Shown in pieces: positions 35,016 to 45,801 of a stretch of 64,000 nt of DNA. Source of the stretch: Solibacillus sp. FSL R7-0682 (GTDB lineage Bacteria; Bacillota; Bacilli; Bacillales_A; Planococcaceae). The notes under the pieces were generated by a model that saw only the letters and a list, made by a program, of their open reading frames with translations, had not been told where the DNA came from and searched no databases. The position numbers and the translations under genes are program-made. Where the stretch lies: the NCBI RefSeq assembly GCF_038005985.1, contig NZ_JBBOUI010000001.1:2810001-2874000 (forward strand). Direction: 5' to 3'. The first letter of the stretch is position 1. Each line of letters starts with the position of its first letter.

Positions 35016-35831
35016 GTGGAATCTCATGCACAATTACAAAACTATTTACAAACAATACTAAAGTGGGAAAAGGATCAAAGCGGCTTATGGTTTTGGGAAA
35101 AAATTGGTCGTCTACCCTTTAAATTATTAGATAAGTTAACACCAAAGATCATCCAAGAAAAAATCGCAACGTTAATTGATGAACTAGTGAGCTATGTTCA
35201 AACAGGTGGAAAATATTTAGTGAGCGAAAAGGCAATGCTACAGCATATTCAAAAGCAAACATTGCATTCAATATCGACACTAGATGATATTAAACAAATG
35301 CCAATAGCTGATATGGTAGAAATAAGTGAGAAGCTACAAAAAAATCGTGCAAAAATCGCTACGGTACAAGGAGCTTCAACTGGTTTTGGTGGGGTTTTTA
35401 CGTTAGCGATTGATATTCCTATGATATTAGGTATTGCTTTAAAAACTTTACAAGAAATTGCATTTATACATGGATATGAACCTCAAAATAAAAACGAGCG
35501 TATTTTTATCGTCAAATGTTTACAGTTCGCTTCTTCTGATATTGTCGGAAAAGAGGCGATTTTAAAGGAGTTAGCACAAAGTTTTGAGCAGCCAAAAGCT
35601 TCCGAAAACATGGTATCCCAACTACAGGGATGGCAAGAAGTGTTTTATACGTACCGAGACAATTTCGGTATGAAAAAGTTACTTCAAATGATTCCTGTGG
35701 CAGGTATGCTATTTGGAGCATTTATTAATAAATCTATGATTGAAGATATCGCAGAAGCAGGAATGATGCTTTATCGAAAGCGTCGTGTGCTTGAACGCAT
35801 GAATGCCTTAGAAACAATAAATAATGATTAA
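35016..35831 (+). CDS. EcsC-family protein
   Basis: About 271 residues of the EcsC family: amphipathic helices (WEKIGRLPFKLLDKLTPKII), a Gly/Ala-rich hydrophobic stretch (GASTGFGGVFTLAIDIPMIL, about 120-140) and a second near the end (MIPVAGMLFGAFINKSMIED). The family is named for a gene beside the EcsAB transporter; its function is unresolved. I prefer GTG at 35016, 7 nt after AGGGGG; an in-frame TTG at 34938 would add 26 residues but has a weak ribosome site. A terminator follows. Confidence 0.75.
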   Translation: MESHAQLQNYLQTILKWEKDQSGLWFWEKIGRLPFKLLDKLTPKIIQEKIATLIDELVSYVQTGGKYLVSEKAMLQHIQKQTLHSISTLDDIKQMPIADMVEISEKLQKNRAKIATVQGASTGFGGVFTLAIDIPMILGIALKTLQEIAFIHGYEPQNKNERIFIVKCLQFASSDIVGKEAILKELAQSFEQPKASENMVSQLQGWQEVFYTYRDNFGMKKLLQMIPVAGMLFGAFINKSMIEDIAEAGMMLYRKRRVLERMNALETINND

Positions 35832-35835
35832 GTAT

Positions 35836-35883
35836 AAAAAGACGATACAAAACCTTTCCAGACATTTTGTATCGTCTTTTTTA
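35836..35883. terminator. Bidirectional terminator
   Basis: AAAAGACGATACAAAA pairs with TTTTGTATCGTCTTTT; T runs occur on both strands between the EcsC-family gene and the MBL-fold gene. Confidence 0.85.
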
Positions 35884-35886
35884 TAA

Positions 35887-36666
35887 CTAGATAGTTGCTT
35901 TATTGTGCACGTGCATTGCTTTTAGTCCATTATAAAAAAGATACCGTTCCTTTAACATTGGTTCTAGGTCCATATTTGTTCGAAGTAAAATTAAATATTC
36001 CAACGATTGTTGAATACGACGCATAATTTGCTGTTCATCGTCTGTCGTAGCACCATGCCCTGGAACGAGTGTCGAAAATTGATGATTATCAAATAATGCT
36101 TGTACTTTATGAAGTGTCGACATATATTCATTTACATTTTCGACGAACGGGAATTCGACATTCGATAAATAATCACCTGCTAGCAAAATACCAAGGGGTG
36201 CTATAATCGTAAACAAACCATCTTTCGTATGTCCTGGAGCAAAATAAAATGTACAAATTGTTTCCCCTAGCTGCAGTTGTTGCCCGTCCTGTTCAATTAC
36301 AATATCAACTGTAGGATAAAGAACAGGATAGCGACGTTCTACATAGTACTGTGCATCAAACTGATGGATTTGTTGTAGTACCGCCTCCTTATCAATGCGA
36401 TCACAAAACGCCTTCGTTGCAATGGTTGTTGCATTTGGAAACGCGCCGGCTCCGATAATATGGTCATAATCACTATGGGTATAAATAATATAAAGCTTGC
36501 GTTGTCCGATAATTTGCTCAATATAGACTTGAATTTCCTCTACTTCCTGTGGAAGCCAGTTAGGGTCAGTCATTATTATAGCCTCATCTGTTTTAACAAT
36601 TGCTGTCGTTGTTTGATAGAGCACACTTTGAAACACAGTTAAATATTCATTTTCAAATTGAATCAT
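35887..36666 (-). CDS. MBL-fold metallo-hydrolase
   Basis: 259 residues with metallo-beta-lactamase motifs: THSDYDHIIGAG (about 58-69; HxDxDH variant), APGHTKDGLF, LLAGDYLSN and PGHGATTDD. These bind two metal ions in a hydrolase active site. The motif THSDYDH has Ser and Tyr where HxHxDH has other residues, so the first metal site may be altered. Substrate unknown. It is likely a single gene upstream of recO's terminator. Confidence 0.78.
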   Translation of the reverse strand: MIQFENEYLTVFQSVLYQTTTAIVKTDEAIIMTDPNWLPQEVEEIQVYIEQIIGQRKLYIIYTHSDYDHIIGAGAFPNATTIATKAFCDRIDKEAVLQQIHQFDAQYYVERRYPVLYPTVDIVIEQDGQQLQLGETICTFYFAPGHTKDGLFTIIAPLGILLAGDYLSNVEFPFVENVNEYMSTLHKVQALFDNHQFSTLVPGHGATTDDEQQIMRRIQQSLEYLILLRTNMDLEPMLKERYLFYNGLKAMHVHNKATI

Positions 36667-36689
36667 ACTACTCTTCCTTTCTTAAAATG

Positions 36690-36726
36690 ACAAAAGCCAG
36701 TCATTCGGTTTACCCGCTAAACTGGC
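36690..36726 (-). terminator. Terminator after recO
   Basis: GCCAGT and ACTGGC with an inner CGG/CCG pairing form the stem on the minus strand, followed by TTTTG. Moderate strength. Confidence 0.55.
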
Positions 36727-36742
36727 CCATTCCATTATCACT

Positions 36743-37516
36743 TCACTCGTCTTGTTTTTGTTCTCGCTGCAATAATGGCGTACGCTCTAATTGTTCGATA
36801 AAGCTTCGTGATTTCAATCGGATACCCGTTTGTTCCTCATAAATTGTCGTCACAATTTTTTTAATAAATTGCTTCGTTTGTGGCTTTAAATTTAATTTTC
36901 CAACTTGCTCTATTGGCATCATATAAAACATTCGAATTAGCTTAAGCTGAGTTGGTGACAAACGAATAATATATGGATCTAAATGGAAGCAACGATGGCA
37001 TAAAAACCCCCCTTGTGAAAATGAAAAGGCAAACTCACCGTCGACTGCACCACACCCAGCACAAGCATGTAAAATTGGCTGAATACCTGCATAGGGTAAC
37101 ATCTTCCAATCTACAAATAACGCAATTGCCTCAGGGTCATAGCCTTCTTCAATTGCATTTAATGCTTGAATTAACACTTCAAATGCAAATGGCTCTGGAT
37201 TCCCCTCTTCCACAAGTCGGTCCACTATTTCAACAATATAACTAGCATAGGCCGTTGCCATTATATCTGTTTGAATATGACGCATCGCATTAAAATGCTC
37301 TCCCTGTTGCATCGTACCCATTCCAGTTGTTCGCTGTACTAAAAAAGAGCCGTGCATAAACGGCTGTGTGACACCTGATAAACGACTTGTCGGCTTCTTT
37401 GCTCCACGTGCCATACATGCAACTTTGCCTGCTTCACGTGTCATAAGGGTAACAATTTTATTCGATTCACCATACGCACGCGCTTTTAATACGATGCCTT
37501 CCCATTTATGTAGCAT
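36743..37516 (-). CDS. recO: DNA repair protein RecO
   Basis: About 257 residues: N-terminal OB fold (WEGIVLKARAYGESNKIVTL), a helical domain and the zinc finger CAGCGAVDG ... GGFLCHRC. RecO with RecR loads RecA at single-strand gaps. Start MLHKWEGIV (ATG 37514-37516) follows AAGGAAG. Conserved order recO near era is kept, but a CapA-like gene lies between them. Confidence 0.92.
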   Translation of the reverse strand: MLHKWEGIVLKARAYGESNKIVTLMTREAGKVACMARGAKKPTSRLSGVTQPFMHGSFLVQRTTGMGTMQQGEHFNAMRHIQTDIMATAYASYIVEIVDRLVEEGNPEPFAFEVLIQALNAIEEGYDPEAIALFVDWKMLPYAGIQPILHACAGCGAVDGEFAFSFSQGGFLCHRCFHLDPYIIRLSPTQLKLIRMFYMMPIEQVGKLNLKPQTKQFIKKIVTTIYEEQTGIRLKSRSFIEQLERTPLLQREQKQDE

Positions 37517-37578
37517 CTTCGCACTTCCTTTATTTCTATCGTAATCTTTATTATACAATAGAAATCACAATCTTGCGT

Positions 37579-38766
37579 CTAATAAACAGTGACTTCCTCG
37601 CCTAAAACAGTTTTAACCCATTGCAAATTTTGTACAGCCCGATCTTCCACGTCCTTTAAAGGATAAATACGATAAATACCATCTGAATCCTTTAATACAG
37701 TTGTCGCATCGAATTGTGGATTGCCAATTGATACAGTTTCCCCTTCTTTTGTAATTTCTAAGCTACCTATTCCACCAATCATCGTGTCAGGAACGATTAA
37801 AATTGTTGAGAAGAAATTACCTAAGGAATAGAAAACATGCGTTTCGTGTCCTTGCTCATTTACTACCCTCTTATAAGGCTGTAGAACATGGGGGTGTGTA
37901 CCAAATACAACATCTGCCCCTGCTTGATTTAATACATTTGTCATATGACGCTGGTAGTCGTTTTCGTGTGTTACGTATTCAGTTCCCCAGTGCATCGAAA
38001 CAGCTACGACATCCACTTCTTTTTTTAATCGTTCTATATCAGCTGTCATTTTCGCCTCATCAAAATAATTAATAATGAAAGGGGAGCCTTTCGGTAAATA
38101 TAAGCCATTCGTTCCGTACGTATAGGCAAGCATTCCAATTTTTATTGATCCAAGTTCTATAACGCGATGCTGCATTGCATCTTCATTTGATTGATAAGCC
38201 CCTACATAAGGCATATGGTAGCTTTCGAGATTTTCAAATAACGTTCGAACGCCACCCTCTCCTTTGTCAACTGTATGATTATTCGCTATCGTAACCATAT
38301 CAACCCCTGCATTTTGCATATCGCGAATAATATGAGGTGGGCTAGAAAATTGTGGATAACCACTTAATGCATATTTATTTCCGACTGGCAAGGATTCTTG
38401 ATTGGCAATTAAATAATCATAGCTTTGCATGATCGGAGATACAAATTTAAATGAAGACGTAAAATCCTTGTATTGTGCGAGTCGTAAGTGTAAGAGTATA
38501 TCTCCTAGCATTGCCAGCCGCACAGATTCTTTCATAATTTTCGGTTCCTCTTGCACAGCATTAACAGGCTGAGTTACTTCTAGTGGTTCTTCTAGTTGCT
38601 GATTAACTTGTATTTGTTGTTCATTTGGATTCGGATTCGGATTAATTTCTTTCCCCTCTACCATTTCAATATTTGGTTGCTTATCTATATTTAATACGAC
38701 AAAAATTAAAACAGTAAGTGAGACGATCCACAGTCCTAGCAAGAATTTATTTAACGAGTTCAACAC
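37579..38766 (-). CDS. CapA/PgsA-family metallophosphatase-like protein
   Basis: 395 residues: N-terminal membrane anchor (about 10-28), an extracellular Pro/Asn/Gln-rich linker, then the PGA_cap fold with MLGDILLHL near 86, NHTVDKGEGGV, SMHWGTEY and GTHPHVLQPYK, which supply the metal ligands. The family includes poly-gamma-glutamate synthesis proteins CapA/PgsA, but here there are no pgs/cap partners, so a surface phosphatase or unknown role is as likely. Starts GTG or the next TTG; AGGTGAAG precedes it. Confidence 0.8.
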   Translation of the reverse strand: MLNSLNKFLLGLWIVSLTVLIFVVLNIDKQPNIEMVEGKEINPNPNPNEQQIQVNQQLEEPLEVTQPVNAVQEEPKIMKESVRLAMLGDILLHLRLAQYKDFTSSFKFVSPIMQSYDYLIANQESLPVGNKYALSGYPQFSSPPHIIRDMQNAGVDMVTIANNHTVDKGEGGVRTLFENLESYHMPYVGAYQSNEDAMQHRVIELGSIKIGMLAYTYGTNGLYLPKGSPFIINYFDEAKMTADIERLKKEVDVVAVSMHWGTEYVTHENDYQRHMTNVLNQAGADVVFGTHPHVLQPYKRVVNEQGHETHVFYSLGNFFSTILIVPDTMIGGIGSLEITKEGETVSIGNPQFDATTVLKDSDGIYRIYPLKDVEDRAVQNLQWVKTVLGEEVTVY

Positions 38767-38842
38767 TTCACCTACCCCATCATTAGTACTTGTAAATTAT
38801 TCCCTTATAAAATAGTAACAAATCAAGCGATTTATTCAAGAT

Positions 38843-38880
38843 AAATTAAAACAGATGCGACATTTTTCAGCCACATCTGT
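38843..38880 (-). terminator. Terminator after era
   Basis: ACAGATGTGGC pairs with GTCGCATCTGT on the minus strand, followed by TTTAATTT. Confidence 0.75.
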
Positions 38881-38887
38881 AAAATAA

Positions 38888-40208
<1,321 letters not shown>

Positions 40209-40213
40209 TCAGT

Positions 40214-40570
40214 TTAAAATGAAAACCATTTTGGTAAAAATATGAGTAGTCCGATTATAACACTTGCCCCCGCAAATACAAGTACAGCACCTGCCGCAAT
40301 ATCCTTTGCCTGCTTTGCTAACGGATGAATTTGAGGGGAAGCTAAGTCAACCACACGTTCAATTGCGGTGTTAAACAACTCAGCCCCTATAACAAGTGCA
40401 ATGACAAGGGTAATTATAACCCACTCTGTTCTACTTAGGTCTGTTAATAAACCTGCAATAATAACTATGATTGCACTCAATAGATGAAATCGTAAATTTT
40501 GCTCTTTTGTAGCTGTCGCAATCCCCTGCATTGCATAACGAAAAGATTTGATAAATTTACGAGCGTTCAT
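40214..40570 (-). CDS. dgkA: Undecaprenol/diacylglycerol kinase
   Basis: About 118 residues with three membrane helices and the DgkA signature [16 protein letters not shown]. The Gram-positive family phosphorylates undecaprenol (B. subtilis DgkA) to recycle the lipid carrier. I place the start at ATG 40568-40570; an in-frame GTG lies three codons earlier. It overlaps the end of ybeY by 14 nt. Confidence 0.9.
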   Translation of the reverse strand: MNARKFIKSFRYAMQGIATATKEQNLRFHLLSAIIVIIAGLLTDLSRTEWVIITLVIALVIGAELFNTAIERVVDLASPQIHPLAKQAKDIAAGAVLVFAGASVIIGLLIFLPKWFSF

Positions 40571-41042
40571 TTGTGTCACGACCTAAGCCGTATGATTCTA
40601 AAATTGCATCTTGTTTCCCAAACATTATTTTTTCGTCTGCTTCGGTCATATGGTCATAGCCTAACAAATGTAAAAAGCCATGCACTGCTAAAAAACCTAG
40701 TTCACGTTCAAATGTATGACCAAAGTCTGCAGCCTGCTCTTTCGTTCGATCTGTCGAAATAATAATATCCCCAAGAACACGAGGAATCCCTTCGCCAATA
40801 ATTTGCACTTCCCCTTCACCTAATTCCTCTAAAGCAAAGGAAATAACGTCTGTCGGTTGATCCTTATCACGATACTCACGATTAATTTCGTGAATAGCTT
40901 CATTTGTTACAAACGTAATCGAAACTTCCGAACCATCCTCAATTCCTTCGTGTAGAGCCGCGTGTTGTAGTAGTTTTTCTACTAATTCAATATGTGAATC
41001 TTGCACTTCATTTGTTTCATCTAAAAAATCAATTAATAACAT
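40557..41042 (-). CDS. ybeY: Endoribonuclease YbeY
   Basis: 161 residues with zinc-binding H121, H125 and H131 in [11 protein letters not shown] and the conserved DVISFALEE motif near 65-73. It functions in 16S rRNA 3'-end maturation and 70S quality control. Coupled to pgpH upstream and dgkA downstream. Confidence 0.95.
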   Translation of the reverse strand: MLLIDFLDETNEVQDSHIELVEKLLQHAALHEGIEDGSEVSITFVTNEAIHEINREYRDKDQPTDVISFALEELGEGEVQIIGEGIPRVLGDIIISTDRTKEQAADFGHTFERELGFLAVHGFLHLLGYDHMTEADEKIMFGKQDAILESYGLGRDTNERS

Positions 41043-41058
41043 ACTGTTCCCTCCTTAG

Positions 41059-43164
41059 TTACTTTGGATATTCAATGCGCGAGTGGAACGTCCCATTCAA
41101 TGTTTCACATAATACATCTTCAATAATTTTTAATTCCTTTAATGAAATATCACATTCATCAAATTGATCATCCTGTACCCGATCTTGAATAATCGATTGT
41201 ACAAGCTTTTGAATCTTTTCTGCACTCGGTTGATGCATTGAGCGTACAGCTGCCTCTACACTATCTGCAATACTAATAATTGCAGCTTCCTTTGTCTGCG
41301 GCTTAGGACCTGGATAACGGAATACACTTTCATCCAGTCGTTTCCCTTCTTCCTTTGCCTTAAACAAGAAAAATTTTAAAACGCTTGTACCATGATGCTG
41401 TAAGCAAATATCTATAATTTCTTGCGGCATCTTATGCTTACGTAACAGCTCTGCACCATCTGTTGTATGTGCAATAATGATTTCTGCACTACTTTCCGGC
41501 GACATAGAATCATGTGGATTTGCTCCCATTTGATTTTCGATGAAAAACATTGGTCTGCGTGTTTTTCCAACATCATGATAATAACAGCCAACGCGTGCAA
41601 GCAAGCCATCCGCACCTATTGCCTCACACGCAGCTTCTGCTAAATTCGCCACCATAATACTATGATGATACGTTCCAGGTGTTTCCGTTAAAACTTTCTT
41701 TAATAACGGGTGATTTGGATTGGATAACTCAATCAATCTTAATGTAGACAATAAACCAAATGCTGATTCAAAATAAGGTAATAGGCCCATCGTTAATGCA
41801 CCTGATAGCAAACCAGAAATAATAGCAGCTACAATATAAAACGATATTTCTTTTATGCCATAACCTGACTGTGCCATGAGTAAATAAAAAGTGATAAATG
41901 TTACATTCACTAGCGTTACAATACTTACTGCTTGTAAGAAATCTGCACGTTTCTCTAAACTTCGCATAAAAATAATTGATGCGAAACCGCCAAATATAAT
42001 ATAGAGTGCTGCATCCATTTGCAATACAGCCGCATAGCCTTCGTGGAAAATAATCCCTGCTGAAGCTGCTAATAACACCGTCACTACGCTTGCAGCACGA
42101 TCATTCGCCAAAACACGTACGAGCATTGTTGCCATTGCAGTTGGATAGACAAATGCAAGCATTACATCAAAATTAGATGCAATTAAGCCAATTAACTTCA
42201 TCGTAACTAGAGAAATTCCATAAACAATAACAGTTACGAGTAATTCATTTCGCTTTTTAGATAGTTCCTTTTTCGAGCGATCAAACAACGTAAATAGAAA
42301 TACCATTTGTAAAAAAATTAATATAAATAAGCCTACGATTGGTTTAATCGATGTTTTATTGTCTAGCATTCCTAGTAACTCAAGCTGACGATAAATTTCA
42401 CGCGTAACAACTTCGCCCTCTTGTACAATAATTTGTCCTTGTAAAATACGCGTAGGCTCTACAGATGCCCTAGCCTGCTGTTTCGCAAGCTCCGTTTTTT
42501 CCTCATTTAAAATTTCAGTCTCAACAACTGCTGCACGACCAATCATTACAGCTATACTCATTAAATTTTCTGAAATCCCTGCGTGTTGCCGAATTTTATT
42601 TTCGATTTCATTACGGTAAGAGGTAACGTTATCTTTACGTAACGGACGCTCTAAATTCGTCTCGATTAAATTCGTTAATGTATTTCTTGTAACTTCTACT
42701 TGCAAAGTTGTAGCTGCTAATAAATTCATAAGCTGAGCATCTGAAAATGCAAGAGTTGGTTGATTTTCTACTATATCTTTTAATTTTGTGCGTAAAAGCG
42801 TCACTTCTTCTGTTGGCGAAATTTCTTCCTCGGCAGCAATTTCTTTCTTCACGTCTAAAACAATATCAAAAATCGTCGTCACAAACAGTTTTCGTTGATT
42901 TGGTATGTCTTCGTTCAGAACATAGACAGGCTCCACAGATTCCTCTGCATCATCTTTTTCAAGCTCTGTCTTTACTGTATCTTCAATCGTTTTAACCGAG
43001 CGTATCGTTTCGGGTGACAGCTCAGTTAACTGGATATCATATGTAACACCGCGTACATTATCTAACATTAAAAAGAACTGTAACAATGCCGTAAGTAAAA
43101 GCACTATAACTAAAAATGTACGGAAACTTATTAACTGGATTAGCTTTTTAATTTTTTCTATCAT
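41059..43164 (-). CDS. pgpH: Cyclic-di-AMP phosphodiesterase PgpH (7TM-HD)
   Basis: 701 residues: N-terminal membrane helix, large extracellular 7TMR-HDED domain (about 40-280), seven membrane helices (about 285-470), then a cytosolic HD domain with HHSIMVANLAEAAC and CYYHDVGKTRRP carrying the metal-binding His/Asp. It degrades c-di-AMP in Gram-positives and corresponds to YqfF. GGAGGTG precedes the start. Confidence 0.92.
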   Translation of the reverse strand: MIEKIKKLIQLISFRTFLVIVLLLTALLQFFLMLDNVRGVTYDIQLTELSPETIRSVKTIEDTVKTELEKDDAEESVEPVYVLNEDIPNQRKLFVTTIFDIVLDVKKEIAAEEEISPTEEVTLLRTKLKDIVENQPTLAFSDAQLMNLLAATTLQVEVTRNTLTNLIETNLERPLRKDNVTSYRNEIENKIRQHAGISENLMSIAVMIGRAAVVETEILNEEKTELAKQQARASVEPTRILQGQIIVQEGEVVTREIYRQLELLGMLDNKTSIKPIVGLFILIFLQMVFLFTLFDRSKKELSKKRNELLVTVIVYGISLVTMKLIGLIASNFDVMLAFVYPTAMATMLVRVLANDRAASVVTVLLAASAGIIFHEGYAAVLQMDAALYIIFGGFASIIFMRSLEKRADFLQAVSIVTLVNVTFITFYLLMAQSGYGIKEISFYIVAAIISGLLSGALTMGLLPYFESAFGLLSTLRLIELSNPNHPLLKKVLTETPGTYHHSIMVANLAEAACEAIGADGLLARVGCYYHDVGKTRRPMFFIENQMGANPHDSMSPESSAEIIIAHTTDGAELLRKHKMPQEIIDICLQHHGTSVLKFFLFKAKEEGKRLDESVFRYPGPKPQTKEAAIISIADSVEAAVRSMHQPSAEKIQKLVQSIIQDRVQDDQFDECDISLKELKIIEDVLCETLNGTFHSRIEYPK

Positions 43165-43270
43165 TCGGCACCTCCATCTCTATAATTATTATTCTACCAA
43201 ATTTACTGCGCTCTGTTTATAAAAGCACGTATGTTTTTTAAATAATTATCTACACGTGTCTCGAATCCAT

Positions 43271-43309
43271 AAAAAAGCTCTCAACCCTTATGATAAGAAT
43301 TGAAAGCTT
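43271..43309 (-). terminator. Terminator after phoH
   Basis: AAGCTTTCAATTCTTAT pairs with ATAAGGGTTGAGAGCTT on the minus strand, followed by TTTTTAT. pgpH therefore probably also has its own promoter in 43165-43270. Confidence 0.75.
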
Positions 43310-43325
43310 GAAATGTATCAATTGA

Positions 43326-44285
43326 CTAGAGCTCTTGATCCGAATATGCTTGGATGACTTTTGCTACTAGTGGATGTCTTACTACGTCGCCTTGCTCTAA
43401 AATTTGAAAATGGATATCCTTTACATATTTTAATGTGCGTTCAGCAATGATTAACCCAGATTCCGTATTTTTTGGGAGATCAATCTGTGTTTTATCACCA
43501 GTAATGACCATTTTCGAACCAAAGCCTAAACGCGTTAAAAACATTTTCATTTGTTGATGGGTAGTATTTTGAGCCTCATCTAATATTACAAAGGCATCAT
43601 CTAATGTACGACCACGCATATAAGCAAGTGGTGCAATTTCAATAGTCCCCCGTTCGATTAAACGTTGAGTTTGTTCTTGCCCATAAATATCGTGAAGGGC
43701 ATCGTATAATGGGCGTAAGTAAGGATCAACCTTTTCTTTTAAGTCACCGGGTAAAAAACCTAAAGACTCCCCTGCTTCTACTGCTGGGCGCGTAAGAATG
43801 ATGCGCTTTACATGCCCATTTTTTAATGACTGCGTCGCCATAACAACAGCCAAATATGTTTTCCCCGTACCAGCAGGACCAATTCCAAAAATTAAATCTT
43901 TATGACGAATTGCACGAATATATTCGCGTTGTCCAATTGTTTTTGCGCGAATTGGTTTGCCTTTTGTATTTCGGGCTATCTCTTCATCATACAGCTCTGC
44001 GTAATATTCGATTGTTCCTTTACTCTCCATCTCTATTGCTGTTGCGACGTCACGTTGATCAATATTAATATTTTTTCGAATGACCTTAAGCAGCGCTTCT
44101 AACACCAAATATGCTTGATTTTTGTTCGCATGCTCTTCACCGGCAATTTGAATAACTTCGCCACGGGTAATAATTTGTACACCATAAGTTTCTTCGATTA
44201 AAGTTATATTAGCATCAGACATTCCTAAAAGCATCACTGCTTCATTTGGATTATCGATTTGGAGCTCTACAAATTTTTCAGTCAT
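43326..44285 (-). CDS. phoH: PhoH-family P-loop ATPase
   Basis: About 319 residues: Walker A GPAGTGKT near 136-143, Walker B VILDEAQNTTHQQ and the PhoH-typical TGDKTQIDLPK. It is thought to act as an RNA helicase/ATPase linked to YbeY. I choose ATG 44283-44285, 7 nt after AAGGAG; the ATG two codons earlier abuts it. It slightly overlaps yqfD. Confidence 0.92.
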   Translation of the reverse strand: MTEKFVELQIDNPNEAVMLLGMSDANITLIEETYGVQIITRGEVIQIAGEEHANKNQAYLVLEALLKVIRKNINIDQRDVATAIEMESKGTIEYYAELYDEEIARNTKGKPIRAKTIGQREYIRAIRHKDLIFGIGPAGTGKTYLAVVMATQSLKNGHVKRIILTRPAVEAGESLGFLPGDLKEKVDPYLRPLYDALHDIYGQEQTQRLIERGTIEIAPLAYMRGRTLDDAFVILDEAQNTTHQQMKMFLTRLGFGSKMVITGDKTQIDLPKNTESGLIIAERTLKYVKDIHFQILEQGDVVRHPLVAKVIQAYSDQEL

Positions 44286-44287
44286 AC

Positions 44288-45397
44288 TCATTCTCCTTGG
44301 TGAATTGGATGTGGTTTTGCGATATTTTCATTTACCAAAAACAGGACTTTCCCTTTAACTGTATCATCATCGGTGTAGACGTGCAAAAGTTTTTCGGATT
44401 TTATCGTTGATTTAAGCGGTAATGAACGAATCATTTTTTCATGGAGTAAAGGGAGAACAATTGAATCGACATCTTCTTCACTTATAGTTTCCGTTTTCTT
44501 CTCAAACATTCGGTAAGGAGACTTACTAACAAAGGATTTTATCGGCTCAAATGATTTAGTTTGCCATACTTGCTTTAATTGATCCCAATTAACTCCATAC
44601 TCCCATCCATAATCGACCAATGCTTCCATTTCTATTTTTTTAGGTATGGAAAATGTTGTTTCAAGCCAGTAATCTGCAAATACCTCTCCTTCTGCTCCCA
44701 CAATAACATATTGATCGCCATGCATTAATACACCCGATACAAGCGTATCTCCCTCATACACCGTCATATTCGGTTCAACTTTCCGAATCCCACGGCTTAT
44801 TTGAAAATGCGTAATAACACCGCTATTCGAGGCAATTAAATGCTGTTCTTTAAGTGCTTGTTCTTTATTTTCAATTTTTGGTGCAAGTTGTGGTGATATT
44901 GTAATATAACTCCCTTTTTTTGTTATATGTATCCACGAAAATAGTCGAAACTTTTCCATTATCCGCTGACGTAATGCATTGTCCTCAATAAAAGATTGTC
45001 GACGCATCGGCATTTGAATCGCTAATTCCTTTTCTAAAAATTCTGCCACTTCATCTTCAAGCTCTATTGTACTTGCTTCAATTTCAACTTTCCAAATAAA
45101 CTGAGTTAAAAATATTGGAATAGCTAATAATACTAACATTCCAATCAATGTCACCAGATCCCTTTGTAAAATCCGATTCGGAAATACATATTCAATCGTC
45201 AGTTTGACACGATACTTCCTTCTAGCTTGTCTCACTACACTTAAATGATGATATGCCACTTGAAAGTTAATTTGTTCTCCTTGAAAACGAACACCATATA
45301 ATGGGATTTGTTCATTTCGTAACGCTTGTAGAAATTTAGAACTAGTAGCACTTTGTTTCACAGAAATAGTAACCATTCTTCGATTCGTTGATTTCAT
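44288..45397 (-). CDS. yqfD: Stage IV sporulation protein-like YqfD
   Basis: 369 residues: an N-terminal small domain (about 1-75), one membrane helix (VTLIGMLVLLAIPIFLTQFI, about 83-102), then an extracytoplasmic domain with GVITHFQISRG and GDTLVSGVL of the YqfD/SpoIV family, involved in forespore engulfment-associated and late sporulation steps. It is coupled to yqfC by a 4-nt overlap. Its presence supports a spore-forming host. Confidence 0.87.
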   Translation of the reverse strand: MKSTNRRMVTISVKQSATSSKFLQALRNEQIPLYGVRFQGEQINFQVAYHHLSVVRQARRKYRVKLTIEYVFPNRILQRDLVTLIGMLVLLAIPIFLTQFIWKVEIEASTIELEDEVAEFLEKELAIQMPMRRQSFIEDNALRQRIMEKFRLFSWIHITKKGSYITISPQLAPKIENKEQALKEQHLIASNSGVITHFQISRGIRKVEPNMTVYEGDTLVSGVLMHGDQYVIVGAEGEVFADYWLETTFSIPKKIEMEALVDYGWEYGVNWDQLKQVWQTKSFEPIKSFVSKSPYRMFEKKTETISEEDVDSIVLPLLHEKMIRSLPLKSTIKSEKLLHVYTDDDTVKGKVLFLVNENIAKPHPIHQGE

Positions 45398-45630
45398 TTT
45401 TCAATCCGCTCAATAACCAATTTATGTAGTAAAGAACTAGAAACTAAAAAGCCATCGTCTAGCAAATGCTGTACCTCTATATTTTCTCCCACTATTTGAA
45501 GGCGATGAGACTGTAAAATACACTGGTAATGCTCCTTTGAAACCGCCTCAAGCTCATATTTCCCATAATACCTTATTTGTTCAAATGGCTTAATTTGCAA
45601 TGAACTATTCGTTGGAAATAATTTCTTCAA
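45394..45630 (-). CDS. yqfC: Sporulation protein YqfC
   Basis: 78 residues: short beta-rich protein whose QCILQSHRLQIVGENIEVQHLL segment resembles the YabP/YqfC family (B. subtilis YqfC is somewhat longer at the N-terminus). It precedes yqfD as in other spore formers and likely works with it. It starts with TTG after AAAGGGGGA. Confidence 0.82.
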   Translation of the reverse strand: MKKLFPTNSSLQIKPFEQIRYYGKYELEAVSKEHYQCILQSHRLQIVGENIEVQHLLDDGFLVSSSLLHKLVIERIEK

Positions 45631-45751
45631 TAAAATCCCCCTTTAGCGATACTATATGCAACATTTAAAGAGGGCATGTATTATTATTTAGCTCTAATTC
45701 TTTTGTTAATTATATCTTTAGGAATTATCACAAAAATTTATGTTCACTATA

Positions 45752-45797
45752 AAATAAAAACTACCTATCCTCACATTTTCAGTGAAAATAGGTAGTA
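45752..45797 (-). terminator. Terminator after the 45.8 kb gene
   Basis: CTACCTAT and ATAGGTAG are the arms, with an inner extension TTTTCACTG/TGTGAGG, followed on the minus strand by TTTTTATTTT. Confidence 0.8.
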
Positions 45798-45801
45798 TTT
45801 T

